NCBI GenBank assembly: GCA_009746045.1 | Contig: RPFO01000130.1 | Span: 457,808 to 521,807, forward strand | Source of the DNA: Mesostigma viride | Lineage: Eukaryota > Streptophyta > Mesostigmatophyceae > Mesostigmatales > Mesostigmataceae | Direction of reading: 5' to 3' | Length of the DNA: 64,000 nt | In this document: positions 19,220 through 35,200 of the stretch, one piece after another | Layout of the letters: each line of letters opens with the position of its first letter | How positions within the stretch are numbered: position 1 is the stretch's first letter | The notes under the pieces: generated by a model | The model's input: the letters and a program-made list of their open reading frames with translations, nothing else | What the model was told of the DNA's origin: nothing | Database searches by the model: none | Position numbers and translations under genes: made by a program

Positions 19220-19315
19220 CAGCCGGTGTACTGGAAGGGGGCGGCCATCTACGTCGGCCACAAGCCCTGGCAGGCGACCCCCGCGGCCCCAGCGACTCCA
19301 GGCGCCCCAGCTTAG
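19217..19315 (+). pseudogene. L1-like LINE ORF1 protein, C-terminal portion
   Basis: Continues ORF1 after the gypsy insertion: G-QPVYWKGAAIYVGHKPW..., ending in a TAG at 19313-19315. The end matches the truncated copy at 6161-6379. What follows is 3' UTR with no ORF2. Confidence 0.8.
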
Positions 19316-20266
19316 GGGAATACAGCAGTAGTAGTGTAGAATAGATAGACCGTGGCCATGTACTTGTACGCCTCCTAGAGGCCCTATCCCAGCTAAGCCA
19401 CGCGCTTTATTTAATCATGTACATGTGTGCCTATGATGAGCCACACTCCAGATGATGCCTAGCTTTATTTAGTTATGTTGTGCCCATGCAGGGAGTAACT
19501 CTCTGCTGAGCCGCCATGCCCTAGCCTCTTTGTATAGCTATGCTGATCTTCCCCCCCATGACAGGCTCCCCCTTCGCCGGGCATAGCTTGAAGATCATGG
19601 GGATGCACGTGCCCTGGTGCACCTAGAGCAAGGGTCCTTTACATCCCCACCCTTGCAGGAAGTAGCTTAGGATGTATGATAGGCCATATGCCCCCTCTCA
19701 AGGGCTATGTGCTACATATACTCCCACCGGAGTTATGTTACAATTCAATTCAATTCAATCCCATATCCATTTCCCTGAGGACTTATCCTCATGTGACGAA
19801 GTTAAGTGTAAATCAATTAATTAATGATGCGGAGAGAGCGCTCTGTGGCCTGCCCACTTGGGGCAGTGAGAGAAGCTAGGGCGCTCTCCCTCCTCATTTT
19901 GTATAGGGTGTAGGGTTTATTGGTACCCACGTGACGCAGTCTACGTGCTAATTTAACTATTTAGTTGTACCATGTACAACTAGGTAGAGCGTTTTACACT
20001 CCCACCATCCATCCCATCCTCACTCATTCAGGATGTATGCCCACGTGACAAGATGCCACTTAAGTTCAAAACAGGTACATCTAATTTTCAAGAGGTTGTT
20101 TGGGGACAAGTGGATTGCAAAATGAAAGGAATGAACGCTGGGCGGTGTTTTTCAGGACTTGCCTATGGATTAATTAATTAACTAATTAATAGACACGTGC
20201 CTGTGGATACGCGATCCCAATTTTGAAAATGGTGCTCAACCAGATACTTGCAGCAGATAATTCCGC
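19316..20266 (+). repeat. LINE 3' UTR and several nested LINE tails
   Basis: After the ORF1 stop comes about 420 bp of 3' UTR with the GGCCATATGCCCC phrase and an (ATTCA)n tail near 19740-19765. Further tail modules follow, with CATGTGACGAAG or CACGTGACGCAG and ATTAATTAATT tracts, one of them inverted near 20165-20200. They end a few dozen bases from the YchF stop codon. Confidence 0.65.
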
Positions 20267-23200
20267 TTAGACATTAAACCGGAAAAGCATCACGTCACCC
20301 TCTGCAACAACGTACTCTTTGCCTTCTAGCCGCAGCTGCAAGGATCAGAAGCATGAAAAAACATTAAGTCACAGAAAAGCCAAAGTCAGCAACCATTTTG
20401 GCTCGTAACAACAAACAAAAACGCACAATTACAAATCGCACAAACATCTTGTTGGAGCCAGCAAGCTCCACTTAAAAGCTGCGTCAAACGAACCTCCGTA
20501 AAGATTGTTAGGGTGTACTGCTGAAGGATTCCAATGAAAAACGAGTGTCAGCATAGCCTTGAAACTTCCTGCAAGGGTTTCACGCATGGACACTGAAGAC
20601 ATTTTGTAATGATGTGCTGTTGCCACACTTGCACAGGTTGCAGCAACCTTAGACAAGAGTAGCGCCATTAATGACCCTGATTTTCAGGCTGCGACATAAA
20701 CATCCTGGCATAATCTCACCTGCCGCCTGGTCTAAGAATTCTGGCTCATACCCTTGTCTAATCATTATGCACAGCCATGTGCACAGCAGGTCCCCTGATG
20801 CCTTTGGCCCATCGCCTGCGAACCCGTCCTGGCATGCACCCGTCCGCAAACCCGTCCTGGCATGCTATCAACCTGCTGGCCGTGTGCCCCACCACACAGG
20901 ACATGGGGTGCTTGCAACCGGCCAGTCATACAGCCACTCGCTAACTAGCATGGGTTCCACAGAGAAAGGGACATCTGTACGCTCTAGTAGGGCTATCATT
21001 ATTCAACAAAACCACCGGTGTGTTGCCAGGTTTGTTGCTCCCTTCACCAACATGACTGCGCGGGCATGCTGGGTGCGCCATGCTGCCCCAGCCATGGGCC
21101 TGTGCACTGCCCGTAAGTCGTTGGTGCATCTATTGGGAATGGCTGGCCTAGCAGCCCAAGTAAGAGTGGACTGCAAGCGCCCTGCTGGCAGCCTAGGGTC
21201 TGGCAGCACGGTTTCCCGTTGTTTCTGGCCCCTGGCTCCGGCGCTGCGCCGGGTCACTATCGGCAACTACGGCGCCAGTTGTTCTCACCCAGCGTCTAGC
21301 TATCGTAAAGGTTCAGAACCCGTGATGCGCGGCAGCACTCTGCGCAGAGCATCTAGCAGGTGGACGCACGGCACGGCTAGCGTAACAGCCAAGCTTATTG
21401 CCTTGAAGACCGACCCACTTGCTTGCTGGGACGAGCGAGATGACCGCGGCACAAAGGGGGAAATACAAGACAAGAGCCCACGGCCACTTGGAATACATCT
21501 ATAATACTCGGTAAGTATTGCTAAGAAATGCATGTAACCACCAGGCGTATTGCTGTTCACAAAAACCAGTCTCTTGTGGTCTCAACCTGGCCATTCCAAA
21601 TAACATCAAGACTTGACTATCCTATTCTTTTACAGTCTGTTGTTGTGTCAATCTGGCCATCCGCCACGTGCATTTCCATTGCCGTGGTTGAAGCCACACC
21701 GATTTACATCCAGGCCCTCCATGCCCACCTCGGCTCCCCCCTGACCTGCCCCTATCGGACAAGGATGCAAGGGGCCTACAGGACAAGGACGCAAGGGGCC
21801 TACAGGACAAGGACGCAAGGGGCCTACAGGACAAGGACACAAGGGGCCTACAGGACAAGGACGCAAGGGGCCTACAGGACAAGGATGCAAGGGGCCTACA
21901 GGACAAGGACGCAAGGAGCCTACAGGACAAGGACGCAAGGGGCCTACAGGACAAGGACGCAAGGGGCCTACAGGACAAGGGTACAAGGGGCCTACAGGAC
22001 AAGGATGCAAGGGGCCTACAGGACAAGGACGCAAGGGGCCTACAGGACAAGGACGCAAGGGGTCTACAGGACAAGGACGCAAGGGGCCTACTGGACAAGG
22101 ATGCAAGGGGCCTACTGGACAAGGATGCAAGGGGCCTACGGGACAAGTACGCAAGGGGCCTACAGGACAAGGACGCAAGGGGCCTACAGGACAAGGACGC
22201 AAGGGGCCTACAGGACAAGGACGCAAGGGGCCTACAGGACAAGGACGCAAGGGGCCTACAGGACAAGGACGCAAGGGGCCTACAGGACAAGGACGCAAGG
22301 GGCCTACAGGACAAGGACGCAAGGGGCCTACAGGACAAGGACGCAAGGGGCCTACAGGACAAGGACGCAAGGGGCCTACAGGACAAGGACGCAAGGGGCC
22401 TACAGGACAAGGACGCAAGGGGCCTACAGGACAAGGACGCAAGGGGCCTACAGGACAAGGACGCAAGGGGCCTACAGGACAAGGACGCAAGGGGCCTACA
22501 GGACAAGGACGCAAGGGGCCTACAGGACAAGGACGCAAGGGGCCTACAGGACAAGGACGCAAGGGGCCTACAGGACAAGGACGCAAGGGGCCTACAGGAC
22601 AAGGACGCAAGGGGCCTACAGGACAAGGACGCAAGGGGCCTACAGGACAAGGACGCAAGGGGTCTACAGGACAAGGATGCAAGGGGCCTACAGGACAAGG
22701 ACGCAAGGGGCCTACAGGACAAGGACGCAAGGGGCCTACAGGACAAGGACGCAAGGGGCCTACTGGACAAGGATGCAAGGGGCCTACAGGACAAGGACAC
22801 AAGGGGTCTACAGGACAAGGATGCAAGGGGCCTACAGGACAAGGATGCAAGGGGTCTACAGGACAAGGACGCAAGGGGCCTACAGGACAAGGACGCAAGG
22901 GGCCTACAGGACAAGGACGCAAGGGGCCTACAGGACAAGGACGCAAGGGGCCTACAGGACAAGGACGCAAGGGGCCTACAGGACAAGGACGCAAGGGGCC
23001 TACAGGACAAGGGCGCAAGGAGCCTGAAGGAAACCCAATGTACCGCTGATCATCTGTACTGTACACACCCGTAGACACATCATAAACACACAGCCGATTT
23101 AGGGTGTAGGTTTATTCACCTTGTAGAGCTGACCACGGGCAGCTAGCCAACAAGTGGCTGACGATATGCTACTTGCTTTGAAGCGTGCAAAAAATACAAC

Positions 23201-26200
23201 ATGCACTCACCAGCCCACTCTCTCGTGCAGCAGCCAGGGATCCAGCCTTGACATAGTCATCATAGGCCACCTGCAGGTGTGGCGAACCCCAACAGGGGCA
23301 GGTGCATGAGCAGAGGGCAGGAGAGCGGCAGGTGCATGAGCAGAGGGGAGGCGATGGAGCACACAAGGAGTACCCCCACATCCACACAAGGAGTGGTACC
23401 CCAACATCCATGCCGCAGCTGCAGCCACTTCGCAACTAAGATATTTGGTGAAGATGGGAAGAGCAACTGCGTGGAGAAATCAGCAACTGTGGTTGCTCAG
23501 AAGGAACGAATGAGCCCACAATCGGATCAAGCGACTTATGAGGCCTGTTGCTTAAAGGGAAAAGGGCAGGAGGGCAGGCCAAGACACCATTGAAGCGATT
23601 CAGTGATGCGCAGGCTCCACGCAACAAACCTGGGTTTTAAAGGGAAGTACAGGAATGCCGGCAAGCTGCTTTCCTTGGACAGCATCCCCCGTGTTCACTC
23701 TGACGTCCTGCTCACCGGCAACAATCCAAACTTAGCCATCACTTGTTGCCCAGCTTGGAGACTTGGACCATCGCGGAAAAGTCGTACTGTCAGATAACAC
23801 AAACCTATTTCCATCACCATGCCAGCATCGAGGCCGCCTGCGAGAAACGCCCAACCAGGTAGGACAGGTACCACTAGATAACCCCGCCAAGAAACAAGTG
23901 CGCAGACGGTATCCATTTCGCCCCTCGCGTCAAAAAGGACCCACGAAAGAAGACGCAACGCGAGTCGCTCACCGTCTCTGCGCGGATGAAGCCGCGCTCA
24001 AAGTCCGTGTGGATGACGCCCGCGGCCTGCGGCGCGGTCATGCCTGCGCGATCCGGTCAAATTACGTGAGGGAAGAGTTGTGAGCGGGGACGAGTTGTGT
24101 GTGATGAGCGTGAGGTGAGGAGCAGGAACTGCCCCAGTGGGAGATGACAATGCACCCCAGATGTTCGAAATGCCCTAGTGAACCACTCTGAGTACGTACT
24201 CTGGGTAGATGCGAGAAAACGACCCTGATGTCCAAGCACCCATGTGGGCCTGGATAAATATAGAAAGCAAAAACTCGCTGGGCAGTGCTACTGCGGCTTG
24301 CAGCCCATGCGACCTTGTCTAATTAACTCCCAAAAAAATGATATCCATAAGATTTGGAATGGTGAACGAGCCTGAGATGAAGCCCATATACAATGCATCG
24401 CATATATGACAGACCTGACCCATAGTGGCCCCCTACCGGCATCGTGGTGGGCTTGCACCGGCATGCATGCATGCTCTGTACCAGAACACAGGGCCACAAT
24501 GTAGATGTGCGTACCCCGCACGCTGCCACCTGGCCACGATGCAACAGGGTTGACGAGAATTCTTTTCTTCTCTATGGGAACTTATGCCAATGTTGTGCCA
24601 CATTGATCCACACACACGAAGTGGTCGAGAGTTTCGTGCGCCTGATCCCCTTCTCACTTCGTCTCCCATCTTAGGGTCGAGGTCGAACAGGCAAGATCAA
24701 CGTCAGAAGTGCCAGCTTGAAACCCTTCCTTTTTCTTCATAAAATTTTTGCCCTACTGTCACCGTCAAGCCCAAATAAGTGTCCGTTCACCAGGTTAGAT
24801 GCTTTGCTGCAAGGGAAAGGGGTCACAAAAAAGGGGTAAACGCATATCTAAAAGGGGATCCTCCTATGCACACGCACCTGCGTGGATGGTCCACGCGCGC
24901 GTCTCCTTTTCCCCCGTCGTGAAGTAGGTGCGCAGGCCCAAAATGTTGTAGGCCGCGCGCACCACGGTGGCCAGGCCCCCCTCGGTCGCACCCAGAGACG
25001 CCAGGAACTCCTTGCGCTCCGCCTCGTCCAGCTCAATCAGCTCCGCCTCCACCTGCATGTGCCCAGGACAAGGGTGTGGTTAGCCATGTTGTGGCATATA
25101 TCAGGACCAGCTCCATCAGCTCCGCCTCCACCTGTTCAGGGTTTAGGGTTTAGGGGATGGTGAGCAACAGTGCGGGTAGGGTATGCGCACACCACTTGGA
25201 CACCACAAGTCCGAGCTGAACCCCCCCCTGCAAACAATACTTAACCTGCCTCCACCTGTCACTGGCCCACACCCCCACCTGCGCGGAACGCTGCCATACG
25301 TTGGACGGCCCACTCACCCCACCTTCGCACAAGAATTCGACATGCGTCATTGACCACCCATCCCACCTGCGCGTAACACTTTCCACAGGTTTCATGTACC
25401 CCGCGACACACACCTGCGCGGACACAACGGCAACGTCGCGCCTGCACTGCTCCGCCACACCTGAGCAGACACTGCTCTCTCTCTACCATGGCCCAAGCCC
25501 CCCACCTGAGCAGACACGACGACGACGTCGCACTTGTCCTGCTCCGCCTTCTTGCGCAGCGCCTGCACAAACTTGTTGCTGGCGGCCTGGTCGGCCAGGT
25601 CCTCCTCCGGTACGTTGGCCGCGTACAGCATGGGCTTGGCTGTCAGCAGGCACAGCGGCTTGATCTGCGGAGCAAGGTAGTCGGGCAGGCAACGTATTGA
25701 TGGAGCAAGATCCAGGCCGTTCCATGACTTATAAAGGGGCAGCACCAATGACACTTGTTTGATCTACGCAAGTATTTTCCTTTTTTAACTTTCAGGCAAG
25801 AGTTCGATTAATTAGGCCTTAGCTGGCATAGCAGATTAGAAGATGTATCTCTGGACCATTGCGGAAGCTGTTTGTCAATGCCCATGGACATGGTGCATTT
25901 TGCTAAGGACCGGAGGTTCTGCAGCAACCTGATAGGCCTGCGCTTGCAAATCCAATCCTGCGCTGGACACGAGGTTCTGCTGCAGCCTGACAGGAGCTCC
26001 TGACTTGTGAAGAGACCACAAAGAGCCACATGCCAACACCAGGGTAGTGCGGCGTTCAGCACCAGAGGCCAGACTAGTGGCACTGCCGTGCAAATATGGC
26101 ACACCTACACTCACGGACAAGCCCTTTGAATGGTCGCGAGCACAATTGAGCAAGCACGCACATCAAGTCCTTCCACCCAACCCAACCATAGCAGCCTTCA

Positions 26201-29200
26201 CCCATCCCGCACCCAGGCATGCCATGGCTTGATACGTTGAGTGTAAGACCTGCGGCGTTTGCTTGCTATTCAATCTAGGCTGAAGGTGTGGCCGGATCGC
26301 TGTGCTGATGGCAACGCACAACTATCCGTCATGTGCCTGCGTGCGCCACCACGCAGCGACACACGCACGCGATTCATGCCACCAACCACCAGACACACGC
26401 GATTCATGCCACCAACCACCAGACACACGCATGCAATTCATGCCACCAACCACCAGACACACGCACGCGATTCATGCCACCAACCACCAGACACACACGA
26501 TTCATGCCACCAACCACCAGACACACGATTCATGCCACCAACCACCAGACACGCGATTCATGCCACCAACCACCAGACACACGATTCATGCCACCAACCA
26601 CCAGGCACACGATTCATGCCACCAACCACCAGGCACACGATTCATGCCACCAACCACCAGACACACGATTCATGCCACCAACCACCAGACACGCGATTCA
26701 TGCCACCAACCACCAGACACAACGATTCATGCCACCAACCACCAGACACGTGATTCATGCGACCAACCACCAGACACGCGATTCATGCCACCAACCACCA
26801 GACACACACGATTCATGCCACCAACCACCAGACACACGATTCATGCCACCAACCACCAGACACACGCGATTCATGCCACCAACCACCAGACACACGATTC
26901 ATGCCACCAACCACCAGACACACGATTCATGCCACCAACCACCAGACACGCGATTCATGCCACCAACCACCAGACACACGATTCATGCCACCAACCACCA
27001 GACACACACGATTCATGCCACCAACCACCAGACACACGATTCATGCCACCAACCACCAGACACAGCGATTCATGCCACCAACCACCAGACACGCGATTCA
27101 TGCCACCAACCACCAGACACACGCGATTCATGCCACCAACCACCAGGCACACGATTCATGCCACCAACCACCAGACACACGCGATTCATGCCACCAACCA
27201 CCAGACACGTGATTCATGCCACCAACCACCAGACACACGCGATTCATGCCACCAACCACCAGACACAGCGATTCATGCCACCAACCACCAGACACGCGAT
27301 TCATGCCACCAACCACCAGACACACGATTCATGCCACCAACCACCAGGCACGCGATTCATGCCACCAACCACCAGGCACACGATTCATGCCACCAACCAC
27401 CAGACACACGATTCATGCCACCAACCACCAGACACACGCATGCAATTCATGCCACCAACCACCAGGCACACGCGATTCATGCCACCAACCACCAGACACA
27501 CACGATTCATGCCACCAACCACCAGACACACGATTCATGCCACCAACCACCAGACACACGATTCATGCCACCAACCACCAGACACACGTGATTCATGCCA
27601 CCAACCACCAGGCACACACGATTCATGCCACCAACCACCAGGCACACGCGATTCATGCCACCAACCACCAGACACACGCGATTCATGCCACCAACCACCA
27701 GACACACGATTCATGCCACCAACCACCAGACACACGATTCATGCCACCAACCACCAGACACACGCGATTCATGCCACCAACCACCAGGCACACGCGATTC
27801 ATGCCACCAACCACCAGACACACACAATTCATGCCACCAACCACCAGACACGCGATTCATGCCACCAACCACCAGACACACGATTCATGCCACCAACCAC
27901 CTGACACACGATTCATGCCACCAACCACCAGACACACGATTCATGCCACCAACCACCAGGCACGCGATTCACGCCACCAACCACCAGACACACGCGATTC
28001 ATGCCACCAACCACCAGGCACACGATTCATGCCACCAACCACCAGACACACGATTCATGCCACCAACCACCAGGCACACGATTCATGCCACCAACCACCA
28101 GACACGCGATTCATGCCACCAACCACCAGACACACGATTCATGCCACCAACCACCAGGCACACGATTCATGCCACCAACCACCAGACACACGCGATTCAT
28201 GCCACCAACCACCAGACACACGCGATTCATGCCACCAACCACCAGACACACGATTCATGCCACCAACCACCAGACACACGATTCATGCCACCAACCACCA
28301 GGCACACGATTCATGCCACCAACCACCAGACACACGTGATTCATGCCACCAACCACCAGACACGCGATTCATGCCACCAACCACCAGACACACGCGATTC
28401 ATGCCACCAACCACCAGGCACACGATTCATGCCACCAACCACCAGACACACGTGATTCATGCCACCAACCACCAGACACGTGATTCATGCCACCAACCAC
28501 CAGACACACGATTCATGCCACCAACCACCAGACACGCGATTCATGCCACCAACCACCAGGCACACGATTCATGCCACCAACCACCAGACACACGTGATTC
28601 ATGCCACCAACCACCAGACACGCGATTCATGCCACCAACCACCAGGCACACGATTCATGCCACCAACCACCAGACACACGTGATTCATGCCACCAACCAC
28701 CAGACACGTGATTCATGCCACCAACCACCAGACACACGATTCATGCCACCAACCACCAGACACGTGATTCATGCCACCAACCACCAGGAACACGATTCAT
28801 GCCACCAACCACCAGACACACGATTCATGCCACCAACCACCAGACACACGATTCATGCCACCAACCACCAGACACACGCGATTCATGCCACCAACCACCA
28901 GACACACGCGATTCATGCCACCAACCACCAGACACACGATTCATGCCACCAACCACCAGACACACGCGATTCATGCCACCAACCACCAGACACACGCGAT
29001 TCATGCCACCAACCACCAGACACACGATTCATGCCACCAACCACCAGACACACGCGATTCATGCCACCAACCACCAGACACGCGATTCATGCCACCAACC
29101 ACCAGACACACGATTCATGCCACCAACCACCAGACACACGATTCATGCCACCAACCACCAGACACAGCGATTCATGCCACCAACCACCAGACACACGCGA

Positions 29201-32200
29201 TTCATGCCACCAACCACCAGACACACGATTCATGCCACCAACCACCAGACACACGCGATTCATGCCACCAACCACCAGACACACGATTCATGCCACCAAC
29301 CACCAGACACACGATTCATGCCACCAACCACCAGACACACGCGATTCATGCCACCAACCACCAGGCACACACGATTCATGCCACCAACCACCAGACACAC
29401 GATTCATGCCACCAACCACCAGACACACGATTCATGCCACCAACCACCAGGCACGCGATTCATGCCACCAACCACCAGACACACGATTCATGCCACCAAC
29501 CACCAGACACGCGATTCATGCCACCAACCACCAGACACACACGATTCATGCCACCAACCACCAGGCACACGCGATTCATGCCATAAACCACCACACACGC
29601 GATTCATGCCACCAACCACCAGACACACGATTCATGCCACCAACCACCAGACACGCGATTCATGCCACCAACCACCAGACACACGATTCATGCCACCAAC
29701 CACCAGACACACGATTCATGCCACCAACCACCAGGCACACGATTCATGCCACCAACCACCAGACACGCGATTCATGCCACCAACCACCAGACACACACGA
29801 TTCATGCCACCAACCACCAGACACACGATTCATGCCACCAACCACCAGACACGCGATTCATGCCACCAACCACCAGACACACACGATTCATGCCACCAAC
29901 CACCAGGCACACGCGATTCATGCCATAAACCACCACACACGCGATTCATGCCACCAACCACCAGACACACGATTCATGCCACCAACCACCAGGCACACGA
30001 TTCATGCCACCAACCACCAGACACACGATTCATGCCACCAACCACCAGACACACACACGCGATTCATGCCACCAACCACCAGACACACGATTCATGCCAC
30101 CAACCACCAGACACACGATTCATGCCACCAACCACCAGACACGCGATTCATGCCACCAACCACCAGACACACGATTCATGCCACCAACCACCAGACACAC
30201 GATTCATGCCACCAACCACCAGACACACGCGATTCATGCCACCAACCACCAGACACGCTCACACCATTCATGCCACCAACCACCAGACACACACGATTCA
30301 TGCCACCAACCACCAGACACACGATTAATGCCACCAACCACCAGACACACGATTCATGCCACCAACCACCAGACACGCGATTCATGCCACCAACCACCAG
30401 GCACACGATTCATGCCACCAACCACCAGACACACGATTAATGCCACCAACCACCAGACACACGATTCATGCCACCAACCACCAGGCACACGTGATTCATG
30501 CCACCAACCACCAGACACACGATTAATGCCACCAACCACCAGACACACGATTCATGCCACCAACCACCAGACACACGCGATTCATGCCACCAACCACCAG
30601 GCAACACGATTCATGCCACCAACCACCAGACACACGATTCATGCCACCAACCACCAGGCACACGTGATTCATGCCACCAACCACCAGACACGTGATTCAT
30701 GCCACCAACCACCAGACACACGATTCATGCCACCAACCACCAGACACGCGATTCATGCCACCAACCACCAGACACACGCGATTCATGCCACCAACCACCA
30801 GACACACACGATTCATGCCACCAACCACCAGACACACGTGATTCATGCCACCAACCACCAGACACGTGATTCATGCCACCAACCACCAGACACACGCGAT
30901 TCACGCCACCAACCACCAGGCACACACGATTCATGCCACCAACCACCAGACACACGCGATTCATGCCACCAACCACCAGGCACACACGATTCATGCCACC
31001 AACCACCAGACACACGCGATTCATGCCACCAACCACCAGACACGCGATTCATGCCACCAACCACCAGACACAGCGATTCATGCCACCAACCACCAGACAC
31101 ACGATTCATGCCACCAACCACCAGACACACGATTCATGCCACCAACCACCAGACACGCGATTCATGCCACCAACCACCAGACACGCGATTCATGCCACCA
31201 ACCACCAGACACACGATTCATGCCACCAACCACCAGACACACGCGATTCATGCCACCAACCACCAGACACACGCGATTCATGCCACCAACCACCAGACAC
31301 ACACGATTCATGCCACCAACCACCAGACACACGCGATTCATGCCACCAACCACCAGACACACGATTCATGCCACCAACCACCAGACACACGCGATTCATG
31401 CCACCAACCACCAGACACACGCGATTCACGCCACCAACCACCAGGCACACACGATTCATGCCACCAACCACCAGACACACGCGATTCATGCCACCAACCA
31501 CCAGGCACACACGATTCATGCCACCAACCACCAGACACACGCGATTCATGCCACCAACCACCAGACACGCGATTCATGCCACCAACCACCAGACACAGCG
31601 ATTCATGCCACCAACCACCAGACACACGATTCATGCCACCAACCACCAGACACACGATTCATGCCACCAACCACCAGACACGCGATTCATGCCACCAACC
31701 ACCAGACACACACGATTCATGCCACCAACCACCAGGCACACGCGATTCATGCCATAAACCACCACACACGCGATTCATGCCACCAACCACCAGACACACG
31801 ATTCATGCCACCAACCACCAGGCACACGATTCATGCCACCAACCACCAGACACACGCACGCGATTCATGCCACCAACCACCAGACACACGCGATTCATGC
31901 CACCAACCACCAGGCACACGATTCATGCCACCAACCACCAGACACACGCGATTCATGCCACCAACCACCAGGCACACGATTCATGCCACCAACCACCAGA
32001 CACGCGATTCATGCCACCAACCACCAGACACGCGATTCATGCCACCAACCACCAGACACACGATTCATGCCACCAACCACCAGACACACGATTCATGCCA
32101 CCAACCACCAGACACGCGATTCATGCCACCAACCACCAGACACACGCGATTCACGCCACCAACCACCAGGCACACACAATTCATGCCACCAACCACCAGA

Positions 32201-35200
32201 CACACGCGATTCATGCCACCAACCACCAGACACACGTGATTCATGCCACCAACCACCAGACACACGTGATTCATGCCACCAACCACCAGACACGCGATTC
32301 ATGCCACCAACCACCAGACACACGATTCATGCCACCAACCACCAGACACACGCGATTCATGCCACCAACCACCAGACACACGCGATTCACGCCACCAACC
32401 ACCAGGCACACACGATTCATGCCACCAACCACCAGACACACGCGATTCATGCCACCAACCACCAGGCACACACGATTCATGCCACCAACCACCAGACACA
32501 CGCGATTCATGCCACCAACCACCAGACACGCGATTCATGCCACCAACCACCAGACACACGCGATTCATGCCACCAACCACCAGACACACGCGATTCATGC
32601 CACCAACCACCAGACACACGATTCATGCCACCAACCACCAGACACACGATTCATGCCACCAACCACCAGCACAGGATTCATGCCACCAACCACCAGACAC
32701 AGTGATTCATGCCACCAACCACCAGACACACGCGATTCATGCCACCAACCACCAGACACACACGATTCATGCCACCAACCACCAGACACACACCATTCAT
32801 GCCACCAACCACCAGACACACGATTCATGCCACCAACCACCAGACACACGCGATTCATGCCACCAACCACCAGACACACGATTCATGCCACCAACCACCA
32901 GACACGCGATTCATGCCACCAACCACCAGACACGCCATTCATGCCACCAACCACCAGACACGCGATTCATGCCGCCAACCACCAGACACACGATTCATGC
33001 CACCAACCACCAGACACACGCGATTCATGCCACCAACCACCAGACACACGTGATTCATGCCACCAACCACCAGGCACGCGATTCACGCCACCAACCACCA
33101 GACACACGCGATTCATGCCACCAACCACCAGGCACACGATTCATGCCACCAACCACCAGACACACGATTCATGCCACCAACCACCAGACACGCGATTCAT
33201 GCCACCAACCACCAGACACAGTGATTCATGCCACCAACCACCAGGCACACACGATTCATGCCACCAACCACCAGACACACACGATTCATGCCACCAACCA
33301 CCAGACACACACCATTCATGCCACCAACCACCAGACACACGCGATTCATGCCACCAACCACCAGACACACACCATTCATGCCACCAACCACCAGACACAG
33401 CGATTCATGCCACCAACCACCAGACACACGATTCATGCCACCAACCACCAGGCACGCGATTCATGCCACCAACCACCAGACACACGCGATTCATGCCACC
33501 AACCACCAGACACACGCGATTCATGCCACCAACCACCAGACACAGTGATTCATGCCACCAACCACCAGACACACGATTCATGCCACCAACCACCAGACAC
33601 ACGATTCATGCCACCAACCACCAGACACACGCGATTCATGCCACCAACCACCAGGCACACACGATTCATGCCACCAACCACCAGACACACGCGATTCATG
33701 CCACCAACCACCAGACACACGATTCATGCCACCAACCAGCAGGCACACGATTCATGCCACCAACCACCAGACACACGATTCATGCCACCAACCACCAGGC
33801 ACACGCGATTCATGCCACCAACCACCAGGCACACGATTCATGCCACCAACCACCAGACACACACGATTCATGCCACCAACCACCAGACACACGATTCATG
33901 CCACCAACCACCAGACACAACGATTCATGCCACCAACCACCAGGCACACGCACGCGATTCATGCCACCAACCACCAGACACAACCTGGATGCGCAAACAC
34001 CCCAGAACCACAGCCAGCCGCAGACCTGCATTCGCAAACACCCCAGAACCACTGCCAGCTGCAGACCTGCATACGCAAACACCCCAGAACCACAGCCAGC
34101 CGCAGACCTGCATTCGCAAACACCCCAGAACCACAGCCAGCCGCAGACCTGCATTCGCAAACACCCCAGAACCACAGCCAGCCGCAGACCTGCATTCGCA
34201 AACACCCCAGAACCACAGCCAGCCGCAGACCTGCATTCGCAAACACCCCAGAACCACTGCCAGCTGCAGACCTGCATTCGCAAACACCCCAGAACCACAG
34301 CCAGCCGCAGACCTGCATTCGCAAACACCCCAGAACCACAGCCAGCCGCAGACCTGCATTCGCAAACACCCCAGAACCACAGCCAGCCGCAGACCTGCAG
34401 TCGCAAACACCCCAGAACCACAGCCAGCCGCAGACCTGCATTCGCAAACACGCCAGAACCACAGCCAGCCGCAGACCTGCAGTCGCAAACACCCCAGAAC
34501 CACAGCCAGCCGCAGACCTGCATTCGCAAACACGCCAGAACCACAGCTAGCCGCAGACCTGCATACGCAAACACCCCAGAACCACAGCCAGCCGCAGACC
34601 TGGACACGCAAACACGCCAGAACCACAGCCAGCCGCAGACCTGGATACGCAAACACCCAAGAACCACAGCCAGCTGCAGGCCTGCATACGCAAACACCCC
34701 AGAACCACAGCCAGCCGCAGACCTGGATACGCAAACACCCAAGAACCACAGCCAGCAGTCGCCTGCCGCATGCTCTCAACGGCGCGCATCGCATGCACCC
34801 CTACCAGCTCCTTTTGCTCGTCGGTGAGCGGGTAGGAGCGCACGGGCTTGGCATCCTGCAGCGCGCCCTCCAGCAGCTTGAGCACCTCAATCTCCTCCTC
34901 CTCCTGCGCAGTGAGGGGAGCGGGGGGAGGGGGGAAGGGGCAGAGGGATGCACGAGGTGGTGTGGTCGTGAGGGAGACATGGCAGGTGCTTATTGTAGGC
35001 GATTATTGTCATTGGCCACTTTGATTGTGTGGATTCGATGGATTGATTAAACTGACGTACGCGTCAATGACGTGGCACACGCCTTCGTGGAAAGGGTTGG
35101 CTATGGAGCACTCGTAGTGAAGCACCTGACCAATGTGGGACCTTGGGGGCGCTTGACTGCCCTCCCTCACTTAAGCGCGGGCCTGTCTAGTTTGGATAGA

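Noticed and set aside
20671..21504. 277-codon plus-strand frame
   Set aside because: No family features or codon bias; lies in ychF intron 10 opposite the gene.
21528..23027. 499-codon frame of YRTRTQGA repeats and minus-strand frames of SCRPLASL
   Set aside because: A 24-bp repeat is a multiple of three and stays open by itself; it lies within ychF intron 10.
25138..25158. TTTAGGG telomere-like units
   Set aside because: Only two imperfect units in an intron; not a telomere or clear interstitial tract.
26358..33982. CRISPR-like look of a ~28-bp direct repeat
   Set aside because: Units follow one another without unique spacers, copy number is far too high, and the context is a eukaryotic intron.
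26302..34827. Open frames of up to 1607 codons rich in [15 protein letters not shown]
   Set aside because: Products of stop-free 28-, 30- and 41-bp tandem repeats inside an intron of a minus-strand gene; equal long frames exist in several frames and on both strands.
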